Assembly: GCA_022711435.1 (NCBI GenBank)
Contig: JAKLFB010000002.1
Span: 186,001-250,000 of the forward strand
Source of the DNA: Verrucomicrobiota bacterium
Lineage (GTDB): Bacteria > Verrucomicrobiota > Verrucomicrobiia > Limisphaerales > UBA1319
Direction: 5' to 3'
DNA: 64,000 bases
Shown here: positions 34,917 through 43,605 of the stretch, one piece after another
How positions within the stretch are numbered: position 1 is the first letter of the stretch
How the letters are laid out: the number at the start of each line of letters is the position of its first letter
Program-made: the position numbers and the translations under genes
Notes under the pieces: model-generated
The model's input: only the letters and a program-made list of their open reading frames with translations
Database searches by the model: none
Told to the model about the DNA's origin: nothing

Positions 34917-37037
34917 ATGATTAATCCATTCATCGCGCCCCTTCTGACCTTGCTCTGCCTGTCCGGCCTCGGGCGCTTCAGCGCGCCTGCCGCCGAGCCG
35001 GCTGATCCGGCCGCCCGGTTGATCCTCGAGGCTGGCAACGCCGAAAGCGAGCTCGACCGCCACCGCCTGCTCCGAAGCCTGGAGTCCATGGCTGACCTGC
35101 CGCCGGATCTCCGGGCCGACCTCGCCAAGCTGCTCCCCGTGGTTGACGACTGGGCCAATGGCAAGTCCAAGGTCGTCGTCGATACCAGCCGCGCCGCCGA
35201 GAACGGCTACCTCTGCCGGTTCATCACCGGCAAGGTTCAGCCCGAGGCCGACGGCCCCGTCCACCCGCCCGCCCTCTCCCCCCGGTCGCGTCTCTACCCG
35301 ATCTGGTGCCTCTACCGCGGACGCATGCTCATCTGGCGCGTGATCCAAAGCGGGCCGCTGCTCCGCGTGCCCGAACGCCGCGATGCCTACTACGGCGAAG
35401 CCGCGCGCCTCCTCGAGACCGCAAGCCAGCACTTCCCGGACAATCGCGTCCTGCGGATGTACCTGGGCCAGCCGATCCCGTGGCCCCGAACCATCCCGGC
35501 GATCGCCGGGGCGCCCCAGTGGGCCAACCTCCAGCGCGAGGGGCTCGAAAAACTCGCCGACCTCATCCACTGGTGGATCGACGAGCGCCAGCTGCCCGAC
35601 GGCCAGTTCGGGGGCGGCTGGGGCGACGACGTCGAGATGTGGCGCTGGTGGACACCCATCCTCATCGGGTTCGACGATCCCAAAATCAACGCCGCCCAGG
35701 AGCGCATCTCGAGCGGCATCTTTCGCCAGCCGCATCTGCGGGACGGATTCACCACCCGCGTCACCGACGTCGAGCACTCGAACGAGGATACCACCGACAC
35801 CATCCTGCCCATGATGTTTCTGAGGGCGGACGACCCGGTGTGGCAAGCCCGGGCCCGGAAGCTCGCCCAGTACATGCGCGAGCGATGGACCGGACGCAAC
35901 CAGCGCGGCCTGCTCCAGTTCCAATCCATCTATTTCAGCGTCGATCGCGTCGACACATCCGAGGCGCGGGCCTTCGACACCGTCTACCACCCGTCGGTCG
36001 TTCAGCCTGCGCTGCTCCTGTGGCAGCGGACGGGCGATCCGGAACTGGGCAAGCTCTTTGGCGAATGGCTCCGGCTGTGGGTCGATGCCGCGGCCCGCGC
36101 CGAGAATGGCAAGCCGGCCGGCGTTCTCCCTTCCGCCATCCGATGGCCCGACGGCATGATCGCCCGGCCGGGCCAGCCCTGGTGGCAGCCGTTCTCGCCT
36201 GGCCACAACGACGCCCTCTACAACTGGCCCGGCGCAACGCGCCTCATGACGTCCACCCTCCTCCTCGCCCATCACATGCTCGGCGATCCCCAATACCTCG
36301 AGCCCATCCGCTCCATGGCCCGGCTCCGGCTTCGAGAGCTCGATGCGCCCCCGCCCGCCAGCCTCTCCCCCGGATCCGCTCCGTGGTGTGCCCGCCGCAT
36401 GGACGGTTTCCTCCCCGATACCCTCGCCAAATACCGGTTTCTCACCGGCGACCGGCGTTACGATGCCCTGCTGCTCGAGGATGCCTCCGGCTACGTCCGA
36501 TATCGGCTGGCCGGCGACAGCCAATCGCTCGCGCGCGCCTTGGAACGGAACGCCCGCGCGTTTCGATCGAACTGGGAGGCCTACACCATCGAGATGCGCT
36601 GGACCGACCGCGTCATCTCGTTCACCCGGAATTTCCTGGCCTACCTGCCCGATCCGCCGCCATCGCCCTCGCCCGAGATCCTCTATTCCAGCGCCACTGG
36701 CGATCCCGGCAATCCGCTCGTGTTTCCGATGAACCGGGTCCGGTGGCTGACGCCGCCGCGGGAGATCGCCGCCCTGGTTACCGACGCCGGCGCCCGAAGC
36801 TTCGAGGCGGAGATGTACCACTTCGGCGACACCCCCCGATCCCTCGACGCCGAGCTTTACCTCCTCGAAAAAGGCGCCTACGACGTCCGGATCGAATCCG
36901 CCGCCTCGGGTGAAACCCTCGGCCGCCAAACCCTCCGGGTCGATGGCCCCCGATCGCGCCTCCATCTCACGCTGCCCCCGCGCGACCTCTGCCGCATTCG
37001 AATCCAACGCGATCCGGCAGCGGACAGCCCGCGGTAG
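34917..37037 (+). CDS. Large secreted protein, toroid-like, function unknown
   Basis: A 706-residue exported protein with a signal peptide (MINPFIAPLLTLLCLSGLGR, cleavage near APA-AEP). The middle (about 130-560) is Trp-, Tyr- and Asp-rich with repeating helix pairs (LADLIHWWIDERQLPDGQFG, WGDDVEMWRWWTPILIGFDD, VEHSNEDTTDTILPMMFLRA, TRLMTSTLLLAHHMLGDPQY), which suggests an (alpha/alpha)-toroid fold as in polysaccharide lyases and unsaturated glucuronyl hydrolases. Possible catalytic residues are in GGGWGDDVE and HSNEDTTD; I cannot confirm this. The C-terminal 120 residues are beta-rich. I recognise no named family. It may share a transcript with the oxidoreductase at 33381. Confidence 0.72.
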   Translation: MINPFIAPLLTLLCLSGLGRFSAPAAEPADPAARLILEAGNAESELDRHRLLRSLESMADLPPDLRADLAKLLPVVDDWANGKSKVVVDTSRAAENGYLCRFITGKVQPEADGPVHPPALSPRSRLYPIWCLYRGRMLIWRVIQSGPLLRVPERRDAYYGEAARLLETASQHFPDNRVLRMYLGQPIPWPRTIPAIAGAPQWANLQREGLEKLADLIHWWIDERQLPDGQFGGGWGDDVEMWRWWTPILIGFDDPKINAAQERISSGIFRQPHLRDGFTTRVTDVEHSNEDTTDTILPMMFLRADDPVWQARARKLAQYMRERWTGRNQRGLLQFQSIYFSVDRVDTSEARAFDTVYHPSVVQPALLLWQRTGDPELGKLFGEWLRLWVDAAARAENGKPAGVLPSAIRWPDGMIARPGQPWWQPFSPGHNDALYNWPGATRLMTSTLLLAHHMLGDPQYLEPIRSMARLRLRELDAPPPASLSPGSAPWCARRMDGFLPDTLAKYRFLTGDRRYDALLLEDASGYVRYRLAGDSQSLARALERNARAFRSNWEAYTIEMRWTDRVISFTRNFLAYLPDPPPSPSPEILYSSATGDPGNPLVFPMNRVRWLTPPREIAALVTDAGARSFEAEMYHFGDTPRSLDAELYLLEKGAYDVRIESAASGETLGRQTLRVDGPRSRLHLTLPPRDLCRIRIQRDPAADSPR

Positions 37038-37151
37038 GAGCCGCCAGCGATCTCGCCGTCGCCGCGCGAGGGCGCGCGGCCTGCAATGCCGGGCCTCCTG
37101 CCGGCCGCTGCCTCGTTCATGCAGCTCTGTCCTGCAACGATCGCAGAGGCC

Positions 37152-37619
37152 TCAGGCCGGCGGCGATGATCCCGGTTCCGCCTCGGGAGGCGGCTCCGCT
37201 CCCGGCTGGCCCGGCTTCGGAGGCGGAGGGATGTGAATCAGCGGGATCGGATATCGCAGCTTCATCACGTCCTCGACCAGGACCTCGATGTAGTAGATGC
37301 CCGCCACCTTGAACTCGATTTGGCGGAACAGGGTTACGTTGGTGGCGTGGTGGGCCGGGTCCTGCAGATGGAAGTGGGTCTGACGCTCGCGCAGGACAGT
37401 GGTCTGGTCGGGCGCCACCAGGCGCACCGCCTCCTGGAACTGGCCCAGGCCCGCCGTCCAGCGGTTGAACACGCACATCTGAAAAGCCACAATCGGTATC
37501 TGCGGCACCCGGATCACCCCGCAGACGCCAATCAGGATGAAATTGCCATTGATCTCCTGGCGGACTTCCTCGCAGACAATCGACGCCTGCAGGTCGGGTA
37601 GGATGCGGGTTGGATTCAT
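37152..37619 (-). CDS. DUF6941-like protein
   Basis: A 155-residue cytoplasmic protein with no signal peptide. It starts LQASIVCEEVRQEINGNFIL (about 10-30), a pattern like that of DUF6941 proteins (I am not certain of the family number). It continues with beta-strand-rich segments (HFHLQDPAHHATNVTLFRQI, FKVAGIYYIEVLVEDVMKLR). The C-terminus is a Pro/Gly/Glu-rich tail (PPPPKPGQPGAEPPPEAEPG). The function is unknown. It is the last of five genes in a minus-strand operon and starts inside the folD stop (ATGA), so the start is well fixed. Confidence 0.65.
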   Translation of the reverse strand: MNPTRILPDLQASIVCEEVRQEINGNFILIGVCGVIRVPQIPIVAFQMCVFNRWTAGLGQFQEAVRLVAPDQTTVLRERQTHFHLQDPAHHATNVTLFRQIEFKVAGIYYIEVLVEDVMKLRYPIPLIHIPPPPKPGQPGAEPPPEAEPGSSPPA

Positions 37620-38497
37620 GATTGCATTTCGGCGGCCTGAACGGTGTTGCGCATCAGCATCGCGATGGTCATCGGGCCCACGCCGCCCGGGTTCGGCGTC
37701 AGGTGGCCGGCGACGGCCCTGACCCCCTCGAAATCGACGTCCCCCACCAGCCTCGAACCGCCTTTGGCGGCCGGGTCCGGCACCCGGTTCACCCCCACGT
37801 CGATCACCGCCGCCCCCGGCTTGACCATGTCGGCCCTCACAAACTCGCGCACGCCCATCGCCGCGATCAGGATGTCCGCGCGCCGGCAATGCGCCGCCAG
37901 ATCCCGCGTCCTCGAGTGGCACACCGTGACCGTCGCGTCGGCGTCCGGTGCCTTCTGGATCAGGATCGCGGCCATCGGCTTTCCGACAATGTTGCCGCGG
38001 CCCAGGATCACCACCTCCGCCCCGGCCAGAGGCACCCCCGCCCGGATCAGCAACTGGTGAATCCCGGCCGGCGTGCACGGGACGAATCCGCCCGGGTCCC
38101 CCAGCATAAGCTTGCCGACGTTCACCGGATGAAACCCGTCGACGTCCTTCCCGGGCGCCACAGAGGCGAAGACCCGCGCGGAGCAGATCGCGCGCGGCAG
38201 CGGAGCCTGCACCAAAATGCCGTGCACTGCGGGATCGGCATTCAAGCGCCCGATCAACGCCAGAACCTCGGCCTCGGAGGTGGATTCGGCCAGGATAAGG
38301 GTCGTCGAGCGGATCCCCAGCCTCTGGCAGGCGCGCTCCTTCATCCCCACATACACCTTCGATGCCGGGTCATCCCCGACCCGGACGAACGCCAAGCCGG
38401 GCGTCGCGCCGCGCGCCGCAAGGGCAGCAACACGGGCGGCCGTCTCCCGATGGATCTCCTCTGCGATGGCCCTGCCGTCAATCAGGTTAGCGGCCAT
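37616..38497 (-). CDS. folD: Methylenetetrahydrofolate dehydrogenase/cyclohydrolase
   Basis: A 293-residue bifunctional enzyme interconverting 5,10-methylene-, methenyl- and 10-formyl-tetrahydrofolate. It has VYVGMKERACQRLGI with the catalytic Lys (about 53), HGILVQAPLP, DVDGFHPVNVG, PCTPAGIHQLL, the cofactor loop VVILGRGNIVGKP (usual form GRSNIVGKP, here Gly for Ser), CHSRTRDL, and VIDVGVNRVP ... HLTPNPGGVGPMTIAML near the C-terminus. The length is normal. It overlaps the SH3 gene upstream by 11 bp and the DUF6941-like gene downstream by 4 bp, so it is in the middle of the operon. Confidence 0.97.
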   Translation of the reverse strand: MAANLIDGRAIAEEIHRETAARVAALAARGATPGLAFVRVGDDPASKVYVGMKERACQRLGIRSTTLILAESTSEAEVLALIGRLNADPAVHGILVQAPLPRAICSARVFASVAPGKDVDGFHPVNVGKLMLGDPGGFVPCTPAGIHQLLIRAGVPLAGAEVVILGRGNIVGKPMAAILIQKAPDADATVTVCHSRTRDLAAHCRRADILIAAMGVREFVRADMVKPGAAVIDVGVNRVPDPAAKGGSRLVGDVDFEGVRAVAGHLTPNPGGVGPMTIAMLMRNTVQAAEMQS

Positions 38498-39551
38498 GGG
38501 GGAGAAGCTGGATCTTGTCCACTCTCAGCACCGGGGTGTATTGCCACCGCTCGTCCATGGCCTCCTCGCCCGTGATCCGCACCTTGCGCTGGATGTAGGA
38601 CCGCAGATTCCAGTTGGTCGACGGATTGTAGAGGTAATTGATCTTGCGGCCGGTCTCGATGCTGACCAGCTCGAACGCGCTGGGAGCCGGCAGGCTGAAG
38701 GTCGGCTGCACGATGCCCTCCCGGATCACCACACGCTTCACCGGCACGGAATCCGCGGCCGGCGCCACCGTGACCGCCGGAGCCGGATCTGGCGGGATCG
38801 CCGGCGGCCGCGATTCGGGCGCCGGGGCGCTCGCCACCGCGGGAAGCGGCGCAGGCGGGGCGGCGGGCGACACGGCGGCTGCAGGGGGGGCAGCCGCTGG
38901 CGTCGGCGCAGGCGTGACAACAGGCGCAGGGGCAGACGCAGGCGTCGGAGGCGGGACTGGGACCGGGGCGGGAGAGGGCGTCGGGGCTGCGGATCGAGCG
39001 ATGGGACGCGCCGGCTCAACCGCGGGAGCCGGCGGGGAGGATGGGCGGGCGGAGGCCGCCGCCGCGGCTGCCGGCGTGCGGCTCACCAGGCTCGACGCCA
39101 CAAACGCGCTGGCGCTCTCCGGGCTGGCGATCTCGATCCAATCGTCCACCTGCCGGATGACCCGGACGGTGGCGCCTTTCTCGAGACGCGCCACGACGCT
39201 GTAGTTCTCGCCGGGACCGGCGCGCACGTTCAGGCGGCTGGCCTTGACGGTGTTCGGGCCCGGATTGACGTAGTCGGCGAACACCCAGGCGGTGATCTTC
39301 TCCGGCATACGGATCCGGGTCCAATCCGAGGGCTCGCCCGGCTTGGGCTTGTCAATGGAGACGGTATCGAGGATCCAGACGGCGTCGCCTTCCTTGAGCT
39401 GCGTGATCACCTCGCTCGACAGGGATGGCAGCGCGCGCACGTTGGCGACACCCGTCTTGATCACCCCCGGATCAGCGGATCGCACCGCCACCGCCGCCGC
39501 CAGGCTCAAACACCATCCGAGCACCAGGACGGTCCCAGGCTGTGTTTTCAT
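38487..39551 (-). CDS. Secreted double-SH3 protein with long Pro/Ala linker
   Basis: A 354-residue exported protein (signal MKTQPGTVLVLGWCLSLAAA). Two bacterial SH3-type domains follow: about 27-98 (GVANVRALPSLSSEVITQLK) and 103-160 (ASRLNVRAGPGENYSVVARL, with IRQVDDWIEIASP). Such domains bind peptidoglycan or other polymers. About 100 residues of nearly pure Pro, Ala and Val (about 165-265) then connect to a C-terminal part of about 75 residues (IETGRKINYLYNPSTNWNLR, KVRITGEEAMDERWQYTPVL) that looks like an OB- or beta-barrel-type module. The ATG is in an ATGA overlap with rluB. Its place in an operon with translation and folate genes is unusual. Confidence 0.85.
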   Translation of the reverse strand: MKTQPGTVLVLGWCLSLAAAVAVRSADPGVIKTGVANVRALPSLSSEVITQLKEGDAVWILDTVSIDKPKPGEPSDWTRIRMPEKITAWVFADYVNPGPNTVKASRLNVRAGPGENYSVVARLEKGATVRVIRQVDDWIEIASPESASAFVASSLVSRTPAAAAAASARPSSPPAPAVEPARPIARSAAPTPSPAPVPVPPPTPASAPAPVVTPAPTPAAAPPAAAVSPAAPPAPLPAVASAPAPESRPPAIPPDPAPAVTVAPAADSVPVKRVVIREGIVQPTFSLPAPSAFELVSIETGRKINYLYNPSTNWNLRSYIQRKVRITGEEAMDERWQYTPVLRVDKIQLLPHGR

Positions 39552-40288
39552 AAGAATTCCAGTAAAGATTTAATCTCCCCGGCTGTCAAGGTCCGCCATT
39601 TCCCGGGCGGCAGCTCGCCGAGCTTGATCGGCCCCACCTGCACGCGCTGCAGCCGAACGACCGTCCACCCCTGCGCCGCGCAGAGCCTCCGGATCTCGCG
39701 TTTCTTGCCCTCGCGCATGTCGATCTCGAGGACGCTCTGGGAATGGTTGTGGGAGACGAGCCTGGCGGCGGCCGCCTGCAGCCGCTCCCCTTCATCGACG
39801 ATCCCCTTTCGGAGCGGGGCCAGGGCGGGCAGCTCGACCTTGCCCTCGACTGTCACCCGGTATTTCTTGGAGACACCAAACCGGGGATGGGTCAGCTTGA
39901 GGCAGAACTGCCCGTCGTTGGTCAGGAACACAAGCCCTTCGCTGTCGCGGTCGAGGCGCCCGACCGAATAGAGGTCCTTCCACTCCGGCGGCAGCAGGTC
40001 ATGGATCCGCCGGCGCCCGGCTGAATCCCGCCGCGTGCAGAGGAACCCGCGAGGCTTGTGCAGCGCGATGTAGAACTTGCGCCGCCGCCGCTCCACGATC
40101 CGGCCCGCCACCTCGACCCGATCGCGGGCCGGGTCCACCCGCGTGCCCAGCACCCGGACGGCAGCCCCGTTCACCGCAACCTGCCCCGCCAGGATCATCC
40201 GCTCCGCCGCCCGCCTCGAGGCCACACCGGCCTCCGCCAGGAATTTCTGGAGCCGAATGCCTGCCGGCGATTCCCCCGGCCGGGTCAC
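39548..40288 (-). CDS. RluB/RsuA-family pseudouridine synthase
   Basis: A 246-residue rRNA pseudouridine synthase. An N-terminal S4 domain (RLQKFLAEAGVASRRAAERM, about 12-31) is followed by the catalytic domain with YIALHKPRGFLCTRRDSAGR, the motif II YSVGRLDRDSEGLVFLTNDG (catalytic Asp near 118) and EGKKREIRRLCAAQGWTVVR. It probably modifies 23S rRNA (RluB type) or 16S (RsuA type). I chose GTG at 40288 because it overlaps the stop of the small basic protein gene (GTGA). An ATG at 40333 would add 15 residues and overlap more. Confidence 0.92.
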   Translation of the reverse strand: MTRPGESPAGIRLQKFLAEAGVASRRAAERMILAGQVAVNGAAVRVLGTRVDPARDRVEVAGRIVERRRRKFYIALHKPRGFLCTRRDSAGRRRIHDLLPPEWKDLYSVGRLDRDSEGLVFLTNDGQFCLKLTHPRFGVSKKYRVTVEGKVELPALAPLRKGIVDEGERLQAAAARLVSHNHSQSVLEIDMREGKKREIRRLCAAQGWTVVRLQRVQVGPIKLGELPPGKWRTLTAGEIKSLLEFL

Positions 40289-40434
40289 GGCTTGGTCTTG
40301 CGCAAGCCGGTCACGCGGTCGCCCGCCTTCCATTGCCCGCGCTTCTTGAGCAGCTCGACCCGCTCGAACCGCTTGAGCACATTCCGCTTGGCGCCGAGTG
40401 TCGTGGCGGCGCGTAGACTCCGATGCTGTGACAT
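40285..40434 (-). CDS. Small basic protein (PVC-type, rRNA-associated family)
   Basis: A 49-residue, very basic protein (MSQHRSLRAATTLGAKRNVL, then KRFERVELLKKRGQWKAGDR) matching the small basic protein family that is restricted to Verrucomicrobia, Chlamydiae and Planctomycetes. It is thought to be ribosome-associated, without proven function. The ATG at 40434 has GAGGAA 9 nt upstream. The stop overlaps the rluB GTG (GTGA). It is first in the five-gene operon that runs to 37152. This is the best taxonomic marker in the window. Confidence 0.88.
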   Translation of the reverse strand: MSQHRSLRAATTLGAKRNVLKRFERVELLKKRGQWKAGDRVTGLRKTKP

Positions 40435-40604
40435 AAGCCTGATTCCTCTTCGATCCTGGGATTCATCGCCGCGCGGCTGGCTGCTGCCGGCCGCGGCCGG
40501 ACGGTTTCGAATACCACAGCCCACCGGAAATGCAAACCCTCATTTTCCGTTTTTCCGTTTGCTTTCGGCCGCGATTCCCCCTCCAATCGCACCCCTGGCA
40601 GATC

Positions 40605-41345
40605 ATGAATGATGCCTGGAAATCCACAGGCGGCCTCGATGCCTCCCGCATCCAAGCCGCTATTTTTGACATGGACGGCGTCCTGGTGGACAGCGAGCCG
40701 CTCCATGAGCGCGCCTATCGCGACATCTTCGCCGAGATGGGCTGCGCCGACACGCACGGCGTCGATTTCGTCTCCTATTACGGCCGGTCGGACTGGACGC
40801 TCTGGACGGATTTCATCGAGCGCCATCGTCCTGCGCAGCCGATCGAGGAGCTTCTCGCCTGGAAACAGCGGCATTACCTCGAGCTCCTCCGCCGGGAAAA
40901 GCCTGTCATCCCGGACGCCATCGACCTCGCGCAGCAGCTCCACGCCCGGTTTCCGCTAGCCCTGGCCTCCGGCTCGCTCCACCCGGTCATCCAGGAGGTC
41001 TTCCACCTCGCGCCCGTCCTCCGGTCCCTCTTCCAGGCTGTCGTCAGCGTCCAGGACGTCCCCCATGGCAAGCCCGCCCCCGACGTGTTCCTCCGGGCCG
41101 CCTCGCTCCTGGGCGTCCCTCCCGCCGCCTGCTGCGTGATCGAGGACGCCCCCGCCGGAGTCGAAGCCGCCCGCGCCGCCGGCATGGCCGTCATCGCGAT
41201 CACCAACTCTCTCCCCCCGGAAAGGCTCGCCCGCGCAACCCGCGTCGTCTCCCGCTACTCCGAGATCGCCGATCTCCTCCTGGGCCCCGGGCGCGGCGGC
41301 GACTCCCGCTTCCGCCCCCCGGCGGAGCTCCGGGGCCGCGGATAA
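40605..41345 (+). CDS. HAD-family phosphatase (beta-phosphoglucomutase/GS1-like)
   Basis: A 246-residue HAD phosphatase. It has motif I AAIFDMDGVLVDSEPLHE (nucleophile Asp near residue 22), a C1-type helical cap (about 35-95), motif II LALASGS (the usual T/S), the Lys of motif III in HGKPAPDVFLRAASLLG and motif IV CVIEDAPAGVEAARAAGMAV. This is the group of beta-phosphoglucomutase, 2-deoxyglucose-6-phosphatase and similar enzymes; the substrate is unknown. It is divergent from the small basic protein operon. Its last 91 bp overlap the 3' end of uvrB on the other strand, and the tail GRGGDSRFRPPAELRGRG is likely disordered. Confidence 0.9.
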   Translation: MNDAWKSTGGLDASRIQAAIFDMDGVLVDSEPLHERAYRDIFAEMGCADTHGVDFVSYYGRSDWTLWTDFIERHRPAQPIEELLAWKQRHYLELLRREKPVIPDAIDLAQQLHARFPLALASGSLHPVIQEVFHLAPVLRSLFQAVVSVQDVPHGKPAPDVFLRAASLLGVPPAACCVIEDAPAGVEAARAAGMAVIAITNSLPPERLARATRVVSRYSEIADLLLGPGRGGDSRFRPPAELRGRG

Positions 41346-43345
41346 GAGACCTTGGCTGGTGAGCCTCGCGCGGCCGCCGGCTCGCCCGCACCCTTGCGCA
41401 GCTCGCGGACCTGGTCCCGCAGCAGCGCCGCCTTTTCGAATTCGAGCCGGTCGGCCGCCGCGATCATCTCGGCTTCGAGCTCGCGGATCGTCTCGGTGAT
41501 GTCGAAGCTGCCGCCGGCGTCGTTGATCACCGCCGCCGCATAATCCCCGCCCGGCCGCGCCAGGGCGAGCCCTTCCTCGATGGGGCGGCTCGCGCTGCGG
41601 GGCACGATCCCATGCGCCGCGTTGTAGGCCATCTGCTTCTGGCGGCGATACTCGGTCGCCGCCATGAATTTTTGGATGCTCCCCGTCCGGTGGTCGGCGT
41701 AAAGGATCACGGCGCCGTGCAGGTGCCGCGCGGCGCGCCCCGCCGTCTGGGTGAGGCTGGTGGCCGATCGCAAGTAGCCCTCCTTGTCGGCGTCGAGGAT
41801 CGCCACCAGGGCCACCTCCGGCAAATCGAGCCCCTCCCGCAGCAGGTTGATCCCCACCAGCACATCGAAATCGCCCTTCCGGAGGGCCCGCAGGATCTCG
41901 ACCCGCTCGATGGCCCCGATGTCGCTGTGCAGATACCGGACGTTGATCCCGATGTCGCGCAGGTAATCGGTGAGCTCCTCGGCTGTCCGCTTGGTCAGGG
42001 TGGTGACCAGGACGCGCTCGCGGGCCTCGGCCCGCCGCCGGATCTCCTCGATCAGATCGTCGATCTGACCCCCCAGCGGCTTGATCGTCACCGGCGGATC
42101 CACCAGCCCCGTCGGCCGCACGATCAGCTCCGCCACGCGCGGCCCCGACCATCCCAGCTCCCGCTCCCCCGGCGTGGCGCTCACGTAGATCGTCTGCCCC
42201 TGCAGCTCCTGGAACTCGTCGAAGCTCAGCGGCCGATTGTCCAGCGCGCTCGGCAGCCGAAACCCGTAATCCACCAGCACGGTCTTCCGCGACCGGTCCC
42301 CCGCATACATCCCCCCGATCTGCGGCACCGTCGCGTGCGATTCGTCGATGACCAGCAGATAGTCCTGCGGGAAGAAATCCAGCAGCGTGCAGGGGCGCGA
42401 TCCCGGCGGCCGCGCGCTCAGATGCCTCGAGTAGTTCTCGATCCCGGAGCAAAAACCCATCTCGATCATCATCTCAAGATCGTAGTCGGTCCGCATCTTG
42501 ATCCGCTGGGCCTCGATCAGCTTGTTGCGGGCCTCGAACCATGCGATCCGCTCGCCCAGCTCTTCCCGGATGGCCAGCGCCGCCCTCTTGATCTTGTCCA
42601 GGGGCGTAACGAACTGCCGGCCCGGATAGACCGTGACCGCGCCGAGCGCCGCCCCCGCCCGCCCCGTCAGCGGATCGAAGCGCGCGATCCGCTCGATCTG
42701 CTCGCCGAAGAACTCGATCCGCAGACCGTCCTCCTCCGCCGCCGGGCGGACCTCGACGGTGTCGCCGCGGGCGCGGAACTGGCCGCGGCTCAGCTCGAGG
42801 TCGTTCCGGCTGTACTGGAGGTCCACGAGGCGCTCGAGCAGCCGCTCGCGCCCCATCTCCTGACCCGCCCGCAGCGGGATCACCATCGCCTCGTAATCCT
42901 CCTTGCTGCCGATCCCGTATATGCAGGAGACGCTCGCCACCACGATCACATCCCGCCGCGCGAAGAGCGAGCTCATCGTCGAAAGCCGCAGCCGCTCGAT
43001 CTCCTCGTTGATGCTCGAGTCCTTCTCGATATAGGTGTCCGTGCTCGGAAGGTAGGCCTCCGGCTGGTAATAGTCGAAGTAGCTCACGAAATACTCGACG
43101 GCGTTCTCGGGAAAGAACGACTTGAACTCGGCGTAGAGCTGGGCCGCCAGGGTCTTGTTGTGCGAGATCACCAGCGCCGGCCGGTTCAGCGCCGCGATGA
43201 CGTTGGCGACGGTGTAGGTCTTGCCCGAGCCTGTCACGCCCAGCAGAGTCTGGTGCCGATCCCCGGCCTTAACCCACGCGGTCAGCCGCGCGATCGCCTC
43301 CGGCTGGTCCCCCGCCGGCTCAAATGGCGCCACCAGCTTGAACAT
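41255..43345 (-). CDS. uvrB: Excinuclease ABC subunit B
   Basis: A 696-residue DNA-repair helicase-like protein that with UvrA loads on damaged DNA and with UvrC permits incision. It has the Walker A TLLGVTGSGKTYTVANV (about 35-50), the beta-hairpin YFVSYFDYYQPEAYLPSTDT (about 90), motif II LLVIDESHATVPQIGG, the RecA2 motifs LLREGLDLPEV and TQTAGRAARHLHGAV, and a UVR domain (AEMIAAADRLEFEKAALLRD, about 640). A basic, Pro/Arg-rich tail of about 40 residues (SYPRPRSSAGGRKRESPPRP) follows the UVR domain and coincides with the overlap with the HAD gene. Confidence 0.98.
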   Translation of the reverse strand: MFKLVAPFEPAGDQPEAIARLTAWVKAGDRHQTLLGVTGSGKTYTVANVIAALNRPALVISHNKTLAAQLYAEFKSFFPENAVEYFVSYFDYYQPEAYLPSTDTYIEKDSSINEEIERLRLSTMSSLFARRDVIVVASVSCIYGIGSKEDYEAMVIPLRAGQEMGRERLLERLVDLQYSRNDLELSRGQFRARGDTVEVRPAAEEDGLRIEFFGEQIERIARFDPLTGRAGAALGAVTVYPGRQFVTPLDKIKRAALAIREELGERIAWFEARNKLIEAQRIKMRTDYDLEMMIEMGFCSGIENYSRHLSARPPGSRPCTLLDFFPQDYLLVIDESHATVPQIGGMYAGDRSRKTVLVDYGFRLPSALDNRPLSFDEFQELQGQTIYVSATPGERELGWSGPRVAELIVRPTGLVDPPVTIKPLGGQIDDLIEEIRRRAEARERVLVTTLTKRTAEELTDYLRDIGINVRYLHSDIGAIERVEILRALRKGDFDVLVGINLLREGLDLPEVALVAILDADKEGYLRSATSLTQTAGRAARHLHGAVILYADHRTGSIQKFMAATEYRRQKQMAYNAAHGIVPRSASRPIEEGLALARPGGDYAAAVINDAGGSFDITETIRELEAEMIAAADRLEFEKAALLRDQVRELRKGAGEPAAARGSPAKVSYPRPRSSAGGRKRESPPRPGPRRRSAISE

Positions 43346-43605
43346 GCCAGAATCCTTGAACAGCCAGCCGGATTGTCAAGCTGCCAGGTGCGGCTGGTTC
43401 CGGGGCCCGTTCCAGGATCCTCCTCCCCTGGCCCCCTCCTCCACCCGGCCATGGAAGGGAAAGGATCGAGCTGCAGGCGGCCACCCCGTTGCGGCCGGAC
43501 GCGCCAGGAGCCGAAGACCTGTGTCCGGCGCTCCGGAGCCGCAGTCGCGGCGTTTTTTTGCTGCGCCTTGTGGCCGGACAAGACAGGATGCCCGAAACAA
43601 ATAAC

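Noticed and set aside
38820..39060. Tandem repeat region in the SH3 gene
   Set aside because: The GC-rich, repeated look comes from the Pro/Ala codons of the linker; the unit is not regular.
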